Shown in pieces: positions 33,273-41,690 of a stretch of DNA of 50,740 nucleotides. The position numbers and the translations under genes are program-made. This DNA comes from Chthoniobacterales bacterium (GTDB lineage Bacteria > Verrucomicrobiota > Verrucomicrobiia > Chthoniobacterales > JACTMZ01): NCBI GenBank assembly GCA_018883245.1, contig VEQL01000020.1:1-50740 (forward strand), written 5' to 3'. The notes beneath the pieces were generated by a model. That model was not told the origin of the DNA and searched no databases. It saw only the letters and a program-made list of their open reading frames with translations. Each line of letters begins with the position of its first letter. The stretch's first letter is position 1.

Positions 33273-33871
33273 CCGCCGCGGAGAAAATCGCGCAGCAGGG
33301 CCAAGGCGCGACCACGGTGGCTGAGCGCGTGTTTTTCCGCAGCCGTCATTTCCGCGAATGTGCGCTCGCCACCCTCGGGCACAAACAACGGATCGTAGCC
33401 GAAGCCTCCCTCGCCGCGTTCAGTCTCCGCGATGATTCCTTCCACCGCACCGGAGAACGTGCGGACGACAGCGCCGCTTTTCGCCAGGGCCAGAACGCAG
33501 CGGAATCTCCCCCGGCGCCCTTCGCCGCCCAAGCCTTTCATTTTTTCCAACAGCAGGGCGCGGTTCTGCTCCATGCAGGCGGACTCCCCGGCAAAGCGCG
33601 CCGAGTGCACGCCGGGCGCGCCTCCGAGCGCGTCCACCTCCAGACCCGAATCGTCCGCCAAAGCCCACCCGTCGTAATGCGGCGATGCGGACAGCGCCTT
33701 GATGCGCGCGTTTTCCTCGAAGGTGGCGCCGCTTTCCTCGGCCTCCGGAACTCCGGCAAGGGCGGTCAGGTCATTCACTTCCCAGCCGTCCCCCAGAATC
33801 TCCCGAACCTCGCGTGTTTTGTGAGGATTGCGCGTGGCCAGAAGCAGGCGTTTCTTTGACACGTTCGTCAT
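33269..33871 (-). CDS. rdgB: XTP/dITP diphosphatase (RdgB/HAM1)
   Basis: A 200-residue house-cleaning enzyme that hydrolyses non-canonical purine triphosphates (XTP, dITP) to monophosphates. The signature is complete: [14 protein letters not shown], then [79 protein letters not shown] 33871 is chosen over an in-frame ATG three codons earlier. It is divergent from leuS with 42 bases between them. Confidence 0.95.
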   Translation of the reverse strand: MTNVSKKRLLLATRNPHKTREVREILGDGWEVNDLTALAGVPEAEESGATFEENARIKALSASPHYDGWALADDSGLEVDALGGAPGVHSARFAGESACMEQNRALLLEKMKGLGGEGRRGRFRCVLALAKSGAVVRTFSGAVEGIIAETERGEGGFGYDPLFVPEGGERTFAEMTAAEKHALSHRGRALALLRDFLRGG

Positions 33872-33913
33872 TCCCGGCAAAATGCGCGCTCACCGCCACC
33901 GGCGGCAAGCACC

Positions 33914-36469
33914 ATGTCGAGCCAGCGCAAACAATATCCCTTCACCGAATTCGAACCCAAATGGCAGCAGCGCTGGGCCGAGTGCGGCGCTTACCGCGCA
34001 CCGAATCCCGGCGATCCGGACTTCGATCCGTCAAAGCCCAAATACTACGTGCTCGACATGTTCCCCTACCCGAGCGGCGAGGGACTCCACGTCGGCCACC
34101 CCGAGGGATACACCGCCACGGATATCGTGGCGCGCCATCGCCGCATGCGCGGATACAATGTGCTGCACCCGATGGGCTGGGACGCATTCGGTCTGCCCGC
34201 CGAGCAATACGCGGTAAAAACCGGACAACACCCGGCCGTCACCACCGCGCGCAACGTGGAGCGCTTCAAAGCCCAACTGCAGCGCATCGGATTCAGCTAC
34301 GACTGGTCGCGCGAGGTCAACACGACCTCCCCGGATTACGTCCGCTGGACCCAGTGGATCTTCCTGCAAATTTATAACGCGTGGTTCAACCCGGAAACGA
34401 ACCGTGCCGAGCCGATCTCCACTTACCCCGGTTCCGATCCCGACAACGTGCGCTTGGCCTACGTCGCGGAAGTGCCGGTCAACTGGTGCCCCGCTCTCGG
34501 CACTGTCCTCGCCAACGAGGAGGTCGTGGATGGAAAGAGCGAAGTCGGGGATTTTCCCGTCGAGCGCCGCCCCATGCGCCAATGGATGCTGCGCATCACC
34601 GCCTACGCCGAGCGCCTGATGTCCGGACTCGACCGGCTGGACTGGCCGGAGTCCGTCAAGCTGCTGCAGCGAAACTGGATCGGGCGCTCCGAAGGCGCGC
34701 TCGTCGATTTTACCCTCGAGAAATCCGGCGGACGCCTGACCGTTTACACCACGCGGCCCGACACACTTTTCGGCGCAACCTACATGGTGCTGGCGCCGGA
34801 GCATCCCCTGGTGACCGAACTCACCACGGCCGCGCAGAAAAACGCGGTGGAAGCCTACATCGCAAAGGCTGCGTCGAAATCCGATCGCGACCGGCAGGAT
34901 GCGTCGAAGGAAAAAACCGGTGTCTTCACCGGCGCTTATGCGATCAATCCGGTCAACGGCACGCACATCCCCGTATGGATTGCGGACTACGTCCTCACCG
35001 GCTACGGGACGGGGGCGATCATGGCCGTGCCGGCCCACGACGAGCGCGACCACGAGTTCGCGCGCAAATTCGATCTTCCCATCATCGAAGTGGTCCGGCC
35101 ACCGGAACCCGAGGAAGGCTGTTTCACCGGCGAAGGAACAGCGGTTAACTCGGGCGTCCTCGACGGACTGCCCACTGCGGAAGCGAAGCGCAAGATCACC
35201 GCGTGGCTCGAAGAGCGCGGGCTTGGCCGCGCTGCCGTGCAATACAAACTGCGCGACTGGCTGTTCTCACGCCAACGCTACTGGGGAGAGCCATTCCCGG
35301 TCGTTTGGGAAAACGGGCGTCATCGTGCCCTGGATGACTCCGAACTTCCCGTGCACCTGCCCGAACTTGAAGACTTCAAACCGACCGGCACCGCCGATCC
35401 GCCGCTCTCCAAGGCAAAGGACTGGGTGAAATATTCCGAAAGTGCGACGCGCGAACTGAACACGATGCCGCAATGGGCCGGGTCGTGCTGGTATTACCTG
35501 CGATTCTGCGACCCGCGCAACGAACAGCGCTTCATCGGCGAGGCAGCCGCGCGTTACTGGCTGGGCGATGGCAAACAAACGCCCGGCAGCGTGGACCTCT
35601 ACGTTGGCGGCACGGAACACGCTGTGCTTCACCTGCTTTACTCGCGCTTCTGGCACATGGTGCTGCACGACCTCGGACACCTCCCCACGCCGGAACCGTT
35701 CCAGCGTCTCGTCAACCAAGGGATCATCCTCGGATCGGACGGACAAAAAATGTCGAAGAGCCGCGGGAACGTCGTGAACCCCGATGAGGTGATCAATGAC
35801 TACGGCGCCGACGCCTTCCGCCTCTACGAAATGTTCATGGGCCCGCTTGAGCAGATGAAGCCGTGGAGCATGAAAGGCGTCGAGGGCGTTTACCGCTTTC
35901 TCGCGCGCGTGTGGCGCTTGGCCATGACCGAAAACCAAGAGGGACAGTGGCAACTTTCCGACGCCTTGGCGGACATTCCGCCGAATCCGGCGCAACTCCG
36001 AGTGCTGCACGCCACCATTAAGAAAGTCACCGACGACATCGGCACGCTGTCGTTCAACACTGCTATTTCGCAAATGATGGTCTGCGTCAACGAGCTGACC
36101 TCATCCGACAAACGCCCCGTCTCTGCACTGCGCACTTTGCTCGTGTTGCTCAGCCCCTTCGCGCCGCACATGACCGAGGAACTTTGGGAGCAACTCGGCA
36201 AAAAGTTCGGCGGCTTCGATGGCAGCGCCCACGCACAACCATGGCCGACCCATGATGAAGCGCTGCTTGTCCAAAATGACGTGGAGATCGTCCTGCAGAT
36301 CAACGGCAAGGTGCGCGAGAAACTCGTCGTGGCAAAGGATGCAACTCGCGAACAGCTCGAAGCCGCCGCGCGCGAACATGATAAATTTTCCGCGCACCTC
36401 GCGGACAAAGAAATCATCAAAGTCGTCGCCGTCCCGGGGAAGTTGGTGAATTTTGTCGTAAAGGGCTGA
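33914..36469 (+). CDS. leuS: Leucyl-tRNA synthetase
   Basis: An 851-residue class I synthetase that charges tRNA-Leu. The HIGH-type motif is [19 protein letters not shown]. The editing (CP1) domain is present ([34 protein letters not shown]), and the KMSKS motif reads [15 protein letters not shown]. The catalytic-domain segments [12 protein letters not shown] and [14 protein letters not shown] precede an anticodon-binding domain and a C-terminal tail ([14 protein letters not shown]). Length and layout are those of bacterial LeuRS. It stands alone on the plus strand; a toxin-antitoxin relic follows. Confidence 0.97.
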   Translation: MSSQRKQYPFTEFEPKWQQRWAECGAYRAPNPGDPDFDPSKPKYYVLDMFPYPSGEGLHVGHPEGYTATDIVARHRRMRGYNVLHPMGWDAFGLPAEQYAVKTGQHPAVTTARNVERFKAQLQRIGFSYDWSREVNTTSPDYVRWTQWIFLQIYNAWFNPETNRAEPISTYPGSDPDNVRLAYVAEVPVNWCPALGTVLANEEVVDGKSEVGDFPVERRPMRQWMLRITAYAERLMSGLDRLDWPESVKLLQRNWIGRSEGALVDFTLEKSGGRLTVYTTRPDTLFGATYMVLAPEHPLVTELTTAAQKNAVEAYIAKAASKSDRDRQDASKEKTGVFTGAYAINPVNGTHIPVWIADYVLTGYGTGAIMAVPAHDERDHEFARKFDLPIIEVVRPPEPEEGCFTGEGTAVNSGVLDGLPTAEAKRKITAWLEERGLGRAAVQYKLRDWLFSRQRYWGEPFPVVWENGRHRALDDSELPVHLPELEDFKPTGTADPPLSKAKDWVKYSESATRELNTMPQWAGSCWYYLRFCDPRNEQRFIGEAAARYWLGDGKQTPGSVDLYVGGTEHAVLHLLYSRFWHMVLHDLGHLPTPEPFQRLVNQGIILGSDGQKMSKSRGNVVNPDEVINDYGADAFRLYEMFMGPLEQMKPWSMKGVEGVYRFLARVWRLAMTENQEGQWQLSDALADIPPNPAQLRVLHATIKKVTDDIGTLSFNTAISQMMVCVNELTSSDKRPVSALRTLLVLLSPFAPHMTEELWEQLGKKFGGFDGSAHAQPWPTHDEALLVQNDVEIVLQINGKVREKLVVAKDATREQLEAAAREHDKFSAHLADKEIIKVVAVPGKLVNFVVKG

Positions 36470-36572
36470 ACAATTTACAACTGCCTTTTACTGGCAAGTA
36501 ATATGCGACCAGTCGTAAAGCCCATTACTAACGAACTGCCGCCAATTTTACTTTCGAAATCCACCCGCCATT

Positions 36573-36593
36573 GACAGGTTAGGCAGACCTGTC
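36573..36593. promoter_or_regulatory. Inverted repeat before the yefM relic
   Basis: GACAGGT (36573-36579) and ACCTGTC (36587-36593) form a 7-bp inverted repeat with a 7-base spacer, overlapping an exact TTGACA. It fits an autorepression operator of a toxin-antitoxin operon, 16 bases before its start codon. No binding evidence exists here. Confidence 0.4.
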
Positions 36594-36608
36594 CATGAGG
36601 CTGTCCAC

Positions 36609-36871
36609 ATGACAGCCATCACATACACAGCTGCGAGGGAGAATCTTGCTTCCACGATGGACCGGTTTGCGCGGACCATGATCGAGTCATCATCATGCGC
36701 AATCGCGATCAGGCGGTTGTCATGGTTTCGCTCGACGACTACGAATCGCTGCAGGGGACGGCTTATCTGCAGCACTCCCCCGCCAATGCAAAGCGGTTGC
36801 TCGCTTCGATCGACACCCTCAACAAGGGGAAGAAGCTCAAGAAAAGCATCAAAGACTCGGCGGAAGTATGA
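36609..36871 (+). pseudogene. yefM: YefM/Phd-type antitoxin, frameshifted
   Basis: The frame starts MTAITYTAARENLASTMD, the normal YefM beginning. It is then broken around 36663-36665, where one base appears lost (a likely GGG reduced to GG). The rest continues in another frame as VCADHDRVIIMRNRDQAVVMVSLDDYESLQ and ends KSIKDSAEV. Restoring one G gives an antitoxin of about 87 residues. The expected stop overlaps the yoeB ATG by four bases. As it stands the protein would diverge after residue 20, so DNA binding and toxin neutralisation should both be lost. A base-call error at this short G run is the alternative. Confidence 0.75.
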
Positions 36872-37136
36872 ATCTTGTTTTCTCGCCGCAGGCTTGGGAG
36901 GACTGCCAGCACTGGATGAAGACCGACACGGAACTCGTCAGGCGGATCAACGATTTGATCAAGGACACTTTGCGAAGCCCTTACGCCGGGATCGGAAAAC
37001 CGGAGCCTTTGAAGCACGCGCTGGCGGGCTGCTGGTCGCGCCGCACCATGGACGATCACCGCATGGCGTATCGCGTTTCGGCAAGAGATCTAACGATCTA
37101 GAGATCGAACAGCTCCGGTTTCACTACGAACAATAG
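36868..37136 (+). pseudogene. yoeB: YoeB-type mRNA interferase, C-terminus lost
   Basis: The reading frame gives MNLVFSPQAWEDCQHWMKTD, then GKPEPLKHALAGCWSRRTMDDHRMAYRVSARDL, clearly YoeB, but stops at 37101 after 77 residues. The sequence GATCTA AC GATCTA at 37087-37100 carries an 8-base duplication. Removing eight bases restores EIEQLRFHYEQ and a stop at 37136. The lost end includes the His-Tyr pair that YoeB needs for ribosome-dependent mRNA cleavage. With the antitoxin also frameshifted, the locus looks inactivated, and disabling the toxin would have made loss of the antitoxin tolerable. Confidence 0.82.
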
Positions 37137-37151
37137 TCCCGAAACTGCGCA

Positions 37152-37207
37152 CCCCACGCTGCCATGAGCACACTTGATGTGGGGCCCCCGCACGCGATAG
37201 CGTCGCG
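37152..37207 (+). promoter_or_regulatory. Two hairpins ahead of the porin gene
   Basis: CCCCAC (37152-37157) can pair with GTGGGG (37179-37184) across 21 bases, and CGCGA/TCGCG (37193-37197, 37203-37207) forms a 5-bp hairpin 11 bases before the porin ATG. They could shape a 5' leader or end the preceding transcript. Support is structural only. Confidence 0.3.
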
Positions 37208-37218
37208 AAATTCTCCCC

Positions 37219-38589
37219 ATGAAGAACCCAAAGCACATTCTGTCCGCCGTCGTTGTCATGGCCGCTGCATCGGCACACGCGATGGAGGACCGTTTTTGGG
37301 ACTACTACACGCCGTATCCGAGCAACTTCATCGGGTCGGCAGAATGGTGGCGAGGCGACGACATGACCGGTGACTGGTGGGGCATGCGCAATTGGCTCGA
37401 TTCGGAAAAGGGCGTCGAGTTTTCCGGAACCTACACGACTGATCTCGCGGGGAATCCTGTAGGCGGGATGCAGCAGGGATTCACATATACGGACAACATC
37501 GCGTTCGGCGTGAAGCTCGACTTGGAAAAATTGGTCGGCTGGCGCGGGGCGACCTTCACCATCGCGGCGACCGACCGCAACGGCGACAGCCTTTCGCAGG
37601 ACTTCATCGGAAACCAGTTCACTGTGCAGCAGATTTACGGCGGGCAGACGATCATCCTCACCGACGTCCATCTCGTGCAGAAATTCTGGGACGACAAGGC
37701 GAACATCAAAATCGGCCGCTTCTCGGCCGGCGACGATTTTGCCAGTTCGCCGCTCTACTGGCTCTACATGAACAACGGCATCGACGGCAACCCGCAGTCC
37801 ATTCCAGTCAACGCCTCGTTCTCTGCCTACCCGTGGGCAAGTTGGGCGGCGCGTCTGCGCGTTGATCCCACGCCCGACTGGAATGCGCAACTGGGGCTTT
37901 ACCAGGTCTCGAATCGCACTTTTTCGCGCAGTCTCAATGGACTCAACATGGGTATCGAGCCGACCGACGGCGTCATGTTCGTCGGGCAACTGGGATGGAC
38001 GCCGGAATTTTTCAAAAGGCACGTCAAACGCGCCCCCACCGAACTCGAAGAAGTCGAAGGCACCGAGCAAGCGGAGAACGACGTGCACGGCCTCCCCGGG
38101 CATTACTGGTTCGGAGGCTATTACTCGACGTGGTCGTCATACGCGCAATTCGGTTCCACGCAGACCGCGCCGAATGCCTACGGATTTTACTGGCACGCCG
38201 ACCAGAAAGTTTACGAGGAAACGCTGGGCAGCGACGAGGGACTCACGCTCTGGTCAGCCTTCGTTCTCTCGCCGCAGCAGAACATGGCCAAACTTCCGTT
38301 TCAGTGGAACAGCGGCATCGTCTACCAAGGACTGCTTCCCGGACGCGACAACGACTCGGCCATCTTCGGTTTGGCCTACGGCAATTTCAGCAGCGACTAC
38401 TCGAACAGCGGCGGCGCTTACAACGGCGACCCGGCCAGCTTCGAAATGGCGCTCGAATGGGGCTACCACATCCAGCTGAATCGCTTCTTCTACGTGCAAC
38501 CCGATCTGCAATACATCATCCAACCCGGCGGCACGGGGTCGACTCCAAACGCGCTTGTCCTCGGCGCACAGATCGGAGTGACGTTCTAG
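37219..38589 (+). CDS. OprB-type carbohydrate-selective porin
   Basis: A 456-residue outer-membrane protein with a signal peptide (VVVMAAASAHA, cut near 21). It shows the OprB pattern: MTGDWWGMRNWLDSEKGVEFSGTYTTDLAGNPVGG near the N-terminus, then YTDNIAFGVKLDLEKLVGWRGATFTIAA and KIGRFSAGDDFASSPLYWLYMNN. Alternating beta strands follow, and the C-terminus ends in Phe (LVLGAQIGVTF), the usual outer-membrane assembly signal. OprB-type porins pass glucose and other sugars. Its neighbourhood (malQ downstream, sulfatases elsewhere in the window) fits polysaccharide use. Its end faces a convergent toxin gene. Confidence 0.92.
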   Translation: MKNPKHILSAVVVMAAASAHAMEDRFWDYYTPYPSNFIGSAEWWRGDDMTGDWWGMRNWLDSEKGVEFSGTYTTDLAGNPVGGMQQGFTYTDNIAFGVKLDLEKLVGWRGATFTIAATDRNGDSLSQDFIGNQFTVQQIYGGQTIILTDVHLVQKFWDDKANIKIGRFSAGDDFASSPLYWLYMNNGIDGNPQSIPVNASFSAYPWASWAARLRVDPTPDWNAQLGLYQVSNRTFSRSLNGLNMGIEPTDGVMFVGQLGWTPEFFKRHVKRAPTELEEVEGTEQAENDVHGLPGHYWFGGYYSTWSSYAQFGSTQTAPNAYGFYWHADQKVYEETLGSDEGLTLWSAFVLSPQQNMAKLPFQWNSGIVYQGLLPGRDNDSAIFGLAYGNFSSDYSNSGGAYNGDPASFEMALEWGYHIQLNRFFYVQPDLQYIIQPGGTGSTPNALVLGAQIGVTF

Positions 38590-38608
38590 AATCCGCAGAG
38601 CAAAGACT

Positions 38609-39025
38609 CTAAAGCAGCTTGAGCTGCACCCCAGCGGCCCGACAAGCCGCGGCGAGTTCCTCGTCGAGGGTAGCAAGTGGAGCTCCACGACGCATTGCCA
38701 GCTCGAGATACGCCGCATCGTAGGCGGAGAGGCGATACTGCTGCGCCAGATCCAGCGTCTTGTCCCACGCGCGGTCCGAAGTCTCCGGATCGACGACAAT
38801 CTCCAGATTCCCCAACCGCGATAAAAACGCCTCGACCCCAGCCTGATCGATTCGTTTTTTCCTCATCGCCCCCAGCAACACATTGCCCAACTCGAGATGC
38901 CAGATGGCGGGCACGGCGGCCTGCGCCCCGCGCGCCATCTCCTCAAGCAGTCGATCAGCCTCATCCGTCGCTTCGTCTGCGAAGACCCAAGGCAACGCAG
39001 CCGAGCAATCAAGGACGAAGGTCAT
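38609..39025 (-). CDS. vapC: VapC-type PIN-domain toxin
   Basis: A 138-residue PIN-domain protein, a likely Mg2+-dependent RNase. Acidic residues are in place: Asp6 in FVLDCSA, a Glu in IWHLELGNVLL, and Asp in LSAYDAAYLELAMRRGAPLATLDEEL. Its start overlaps the antitoxin stop by four bases. In VapBC systems the toxin cleaves tRNA or rRNA and is held by the antitoxin. The gene is intact in frame, unlike the yefM-yoeB locus 1.5 kb away. Confidence 0.9.
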   Translation of the reverse strand: MTFVLDCSAALPWVFADEATDEADRLLEEMARGAQAAVPAIWHLELGNVLLGAMRKKRIDQAGVEAFLSRLGNLEIVVDPETSDRAWDKTLDLAQQYRLSAYDAAYLELAMRRGAPLATLDEELAAACRAAGVQLKLL

Positions 39026-39273
39026 GCGCGCCCCTCGTCCCGCAATTCGCGGATGCTTAATCCACCGAGTTTGTATTTCTTTCTCAGCTCGCGCATCTCG
39101 GCCACCACGCTTTTGCGCCGCACCACCTTGTCGTCACGATAGGCGGTCAGCCTCGCTACCGGTTGGTCATGCTTCGTGATGATAAACGACGCACCCCGCC
39201 CGACCCGCTCGAGCAAATTGCCCAGCTTGGTTTTCGCCTCGAAAGCGCCGACCAACACAGGTTGAGACTTCAT
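39022..39273 (-). CDS. Phd/YefM-type antitoxin paired with VapC
   Basis: An 83-residue protein from ATG 39273 with the Phd/YefM fold: VLVGAFEAKTKLGNLLERVGRGASFIITKHDQPVARLTAY. A C-terminal toxin-wrapping tail follows (VVAEMRELRKKYKLGGLSIRELRDEGRA). The frame continues upstream but without recognisable sequence, so the later ATG is chosen. It overlaps vapC by four bases and should both neutralise the toxin and repress the pair's promoter, as in related systems. Confidence 0.88.
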   Translation of the reverse strand: MKSQPVLVGAFEAKTKLGNLLERVGRGASFIITKHDQPVARLTAYRDDKVVRRKSVVAEMRELRKKYKLGGLSIRELRDEGRA

Positions 39274-39329
39274 GGCATTTAGACTAGTCGTTTCAACCAG
39301 TTCGGCAAGCCGTCGTGCTGAGCGGGGCC

Positions 39330-41048
39330 TCAAACTCCGTAACGACTTGTCTCGCGCATCATCTTTCCGATGTTCGCGATTTTGAGCGGCCAGTGCTTGT
39401 CCCACTCGGAAATCGTAACGGGAAAACGCTCGGTCCAATTCTGGTCGCCGATCGCACCCGGGACATTGAAACGCTCGGCCGTGCCGAAGACGTCGGTTAT
39501 CAGGTTGACAGCGAGCCAGGAATTGCTGGCGAACAATCCGTGCAGCAGGCCCTCGTGGATCTCATCGCTCCACGGCGCGGGCAACGCGACATTCATCTCG
39601 GCAAAACGCGTGATCTCCTGCATTTGTCGCAGAGCAGCCGCGGCCTTTTGCGGATCCGGTGACTGCGAGTTGGCATACCACTCGTCCCAATAAGCACGCA
39701 GAGCCGGATGGTCATGCGTAGCATAGGTGACCAGCGAGAGACGCTCGTAATCGCGACCGGGAATCGGCCAGCCGTCCGGGGCGATTTCCCACAGCGGTAT
39801 TTTGAAGCCGGGGATTTCCTGCTCCCTCAGCACAGGTCGCACATAAGGCGACATTTCGCCGAGGTCTTCCGCGATGAGCCGGTGCTGTCCGGTTTCCTCC
39901 ACGATCATGCGGAAAAGGCGATCGCCCTGCGCGCGGTTGGTCTCGCGGCTTTGCTCAGTCGAGTCATCGCCCGGCACGAAACGCGGAAGTTCCCCGCCTG
40001 TCTTGGCGCGCGCCTCGTCCTCGGTGAGCGGCAGGAATTCCGTGTTGCGCTCCGGACGCCAAGGAAAGCTGTAGATGCGGAAGAATCCCAACGCGTGATC
40101 AACGCGCAAGAAGTGGAAAATCTCCATCGTGGTGCGCAGGCGCTGACGCCACCACGCATAGTCGTCTTTGGCCATCTCGCCCCAGTTGTAGAGCGGGAAG
40201 CCCCAGTTCTGTCCCCACTTCGCGGTGAAGGGATCGGCGGCGAAAACTTTTTCGGGCGGAGCACCGGCCGAGCGCGTGAGGTCGAAAATCTCCGGCCGCG
40301 CGAACACATCGGCGCTGTAGATGCTCACACCCACGGGAACATCGCCGACGATCGCCACGTTGCGGGCCTCCGCGTAGGACTTCAACCCGGACCACTGGGC
40401 GTAAGCGATCCACTGCACGTAGGCGAAATAGTTCCGCCATTCTTTCATCTTCCGCTTTTCCGCGGGCGAGGCGGACGCCAGCCACTTTTTCGCCGCGGCG
40501 AATGTCCGCTGTTTTTTCGGCCAGAGGCCGGTGTTTTCATTCTCGCCGTGCAACCGCACGAGCGCCCGGAAAAGAGTGTAGGCTTCGAGCCAACCGGCGT
40601 TCTCTTTGCACCACGCCGAGAACTGCTGCGCGCGCCGGGTTTTCTCTTTGAGTTGTTTGCCCTTGAATTTCTTCCAAGCGGCCTCGAGCAATTCGGTCTT
40701 CAGCGCACGAACACCTCGGTAGTTCACTTTTCCCTCGCGCAGGGCAGGCACGTCGTGGCGGGCGCAAATGGCTTTGAAGTCGCCGGAAGTCAGGTCTTTC
40801 AGAACTTCCGGTTGCGTCGCAACGGTGGCCGGGTCAATTGCGAGCGAACTGATGATGTTGTAGGGGCTGTTGTCGCCGCCCGGTTCGTTGATCGGGAGGA
40901 CCTGAACGAGCCCGAAACCGTGCTCCGAGGCCCAGTCGATCAGTTCTTTGAGGGACTGCGTGTCGCCGATACCCAGGTCTTTTTCCGTGCGCAGGGCAAA
41001 CAACGGGGCCAACAGACCCGACAATTTCCGGTCAGGGGAAAGGTTCAT
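39330..41048 (-). CDS. malQ: 4-alpha-glucanotransferase (amylomaltase)
   Basis: A 572-residue GH77 enzyme that transfers alpha-1,4-glucan segments between maltooligosaccharides and releases glucose. Motifs include SGLLAPLFALRTEKDLGIGD, a substrate-side VLPINEPGGDNSPYNIISSLAIDP, GDVPVGVSIYSADVFARPE, RVDHALGFFRIYSFP (Asp nucleophile), LIAEDLGEMSPYVRPVL (Glu acid/base) and LVTYATHDHPALRAYW. Length is normal for bacterial MalQ. It is transcribed alone on the minus strand, 56 bases upstream of the Phd/VapC pair, and diverges from the HU gene. Confidence 0.95.
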   Translation of the reverse strand: MNLSPDRKLSGLLAPLFALRTEKDLGIGDTQSLKELIDWASEHGFGLVQVLPINEPGGDNSPYNIISSLAIDPATVATQPEVLKDLTSGDFKAICARHDVPALREGKVNYRGVRALKTELLEAAWKKFKGKQLKEKTRRAQQFSAWCKENAGWLEAYTLFRALVRLHGENENTGLWPKKQRTFAAAKKWLASASPAEKRKMKEWRNYFAYVQWIAYAQWSGLKSYAEARNVAIVGDVPVGVSIYSADVFARPEIFDLTRSAGAPPEKVFAADPFTAKWGQNWGFPLYNWGEMAKDDYAWWRQRLRTTMEIFHFLRVDHALGFFRIYSFPWRPERNTEFLPLTEDEARAKTGGELPRFVPGDDSTEQSRETNRAQGDRLFRMIVEETGQHRLIAEDLGEMSPYVRPVLREQEIPGFKIPLWEIAPDGWPIPGRDYERLSLVTYATHDHPALRAYWDEWYANSQSPDPQKAAAALRQMQEITRFAEMNVALPAPWSDEIHEGLLHGLFASNSWLAVNLITDVFGTAERFNVPGAIGDQNWTERFPVTISEWDKHWPLKIANIGKMMRETSRYGV

Positions 41049-41201
41049 GGCGAAAAACGGTGATCATGCGTCCTGCCGCCGATGACATGAAGCCGAAAAG
41101 AGACGCGGGCCCGAATTCGCAGATTGGCTATTCTTTATCTTTCCTTCTTGATCCGCTGTCGGTAGCCTTGCATGAAGTTCTCCAACAACAATTTCCGTCA
41201 T

Positions 41202-41522
41202 ATGTCTAACCTCACGAAACGCGACATGGTCGTCAGCATTGCCGAGCAAGTCGGCATCACTCAGCAGCAGACTTTTGCCGTGATCCAAAAAACCCTCGAC
41301 CACATCACCGAGAGCCTCGCCAACGGCAACAACGTGGAACTCAGAAACTTCGGCGTTTTCGAGGTGAAACTGACCAAAGAGCGCATCGGCCGAAACCCGA
41401 ACAAACCCGAAAAGGATGTGGTCATTCCTGCGCGAGCGACAGTGAAATTCAAGCCCGGCAAAATTATGCGCCAACGCGTCCTTTTGCGCACCGAGCAACT
41501 GCGCCAGCAACCCGGCGCCTGA
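41202..41522 (+). CDS. HU/IHF-family DNA-binding protein
   Basis: A 106-residue nucleoid protein. The helical body is MSNLTKRDMVVSIAEQVGITQQQTFAVIQKTLDHITESLANGNNVELRNFGVFEVK. The DNA-embracing arm is KERIGRNPNKPEKDVVIPARATVKFKPGK, with the Pro in RNPNKP that intercalates DNA. The tail is about ten residues longer than standard HU. ATG 41202 matches the family start; an ATG ten codons earlier (41172) is possible. Whether it acts as HU or as an IHF subunit cannot be decided. Confidence 0.92.
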   Translation: MSNLTKRDMVVSIAEQVGITQQQTFAVIQKTLDHITESLANGNNVELRNFGVFEVKLTKERIGRNPNKPEKDVVIPARATVKFKPGKIMRQRVLLRTEQLRQQPGA

Positions 41523-41618
41523 AATTCTTCGGTGGCGATGACCTTGCGGCATCGGACCACCTGAGGCCGAGTCGGCCGACTGCCCGCCCCCCGGGTGCAA
41601 CACCCCCTCTTTGGCGCG

Positions 41619-41646
41619 TTGCCTGACGCGCACTTTGCACTATTCT
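41619..41646 (+). promoter_or_regulatory. Candidate promoter of uvrA
   Basis: TTGCCT (41619-41624) and TATTCT (41641-41646) are 16 bases apart, 44 bases before the uvrA ATG. No LexA-like palindrome was noticed nearby. Confidence 0.45.
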
Positions 41647-41690
41647 GTGCGGTTCGCCGCCGGACACCGGCCGGTCGGCGTTTCCCAGTC

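Noticed and set aside
39708-41063. Plus-strand open frame opposite malQ
   Set aside because: It is the antisense shadow of an intact GH77 enzyme.
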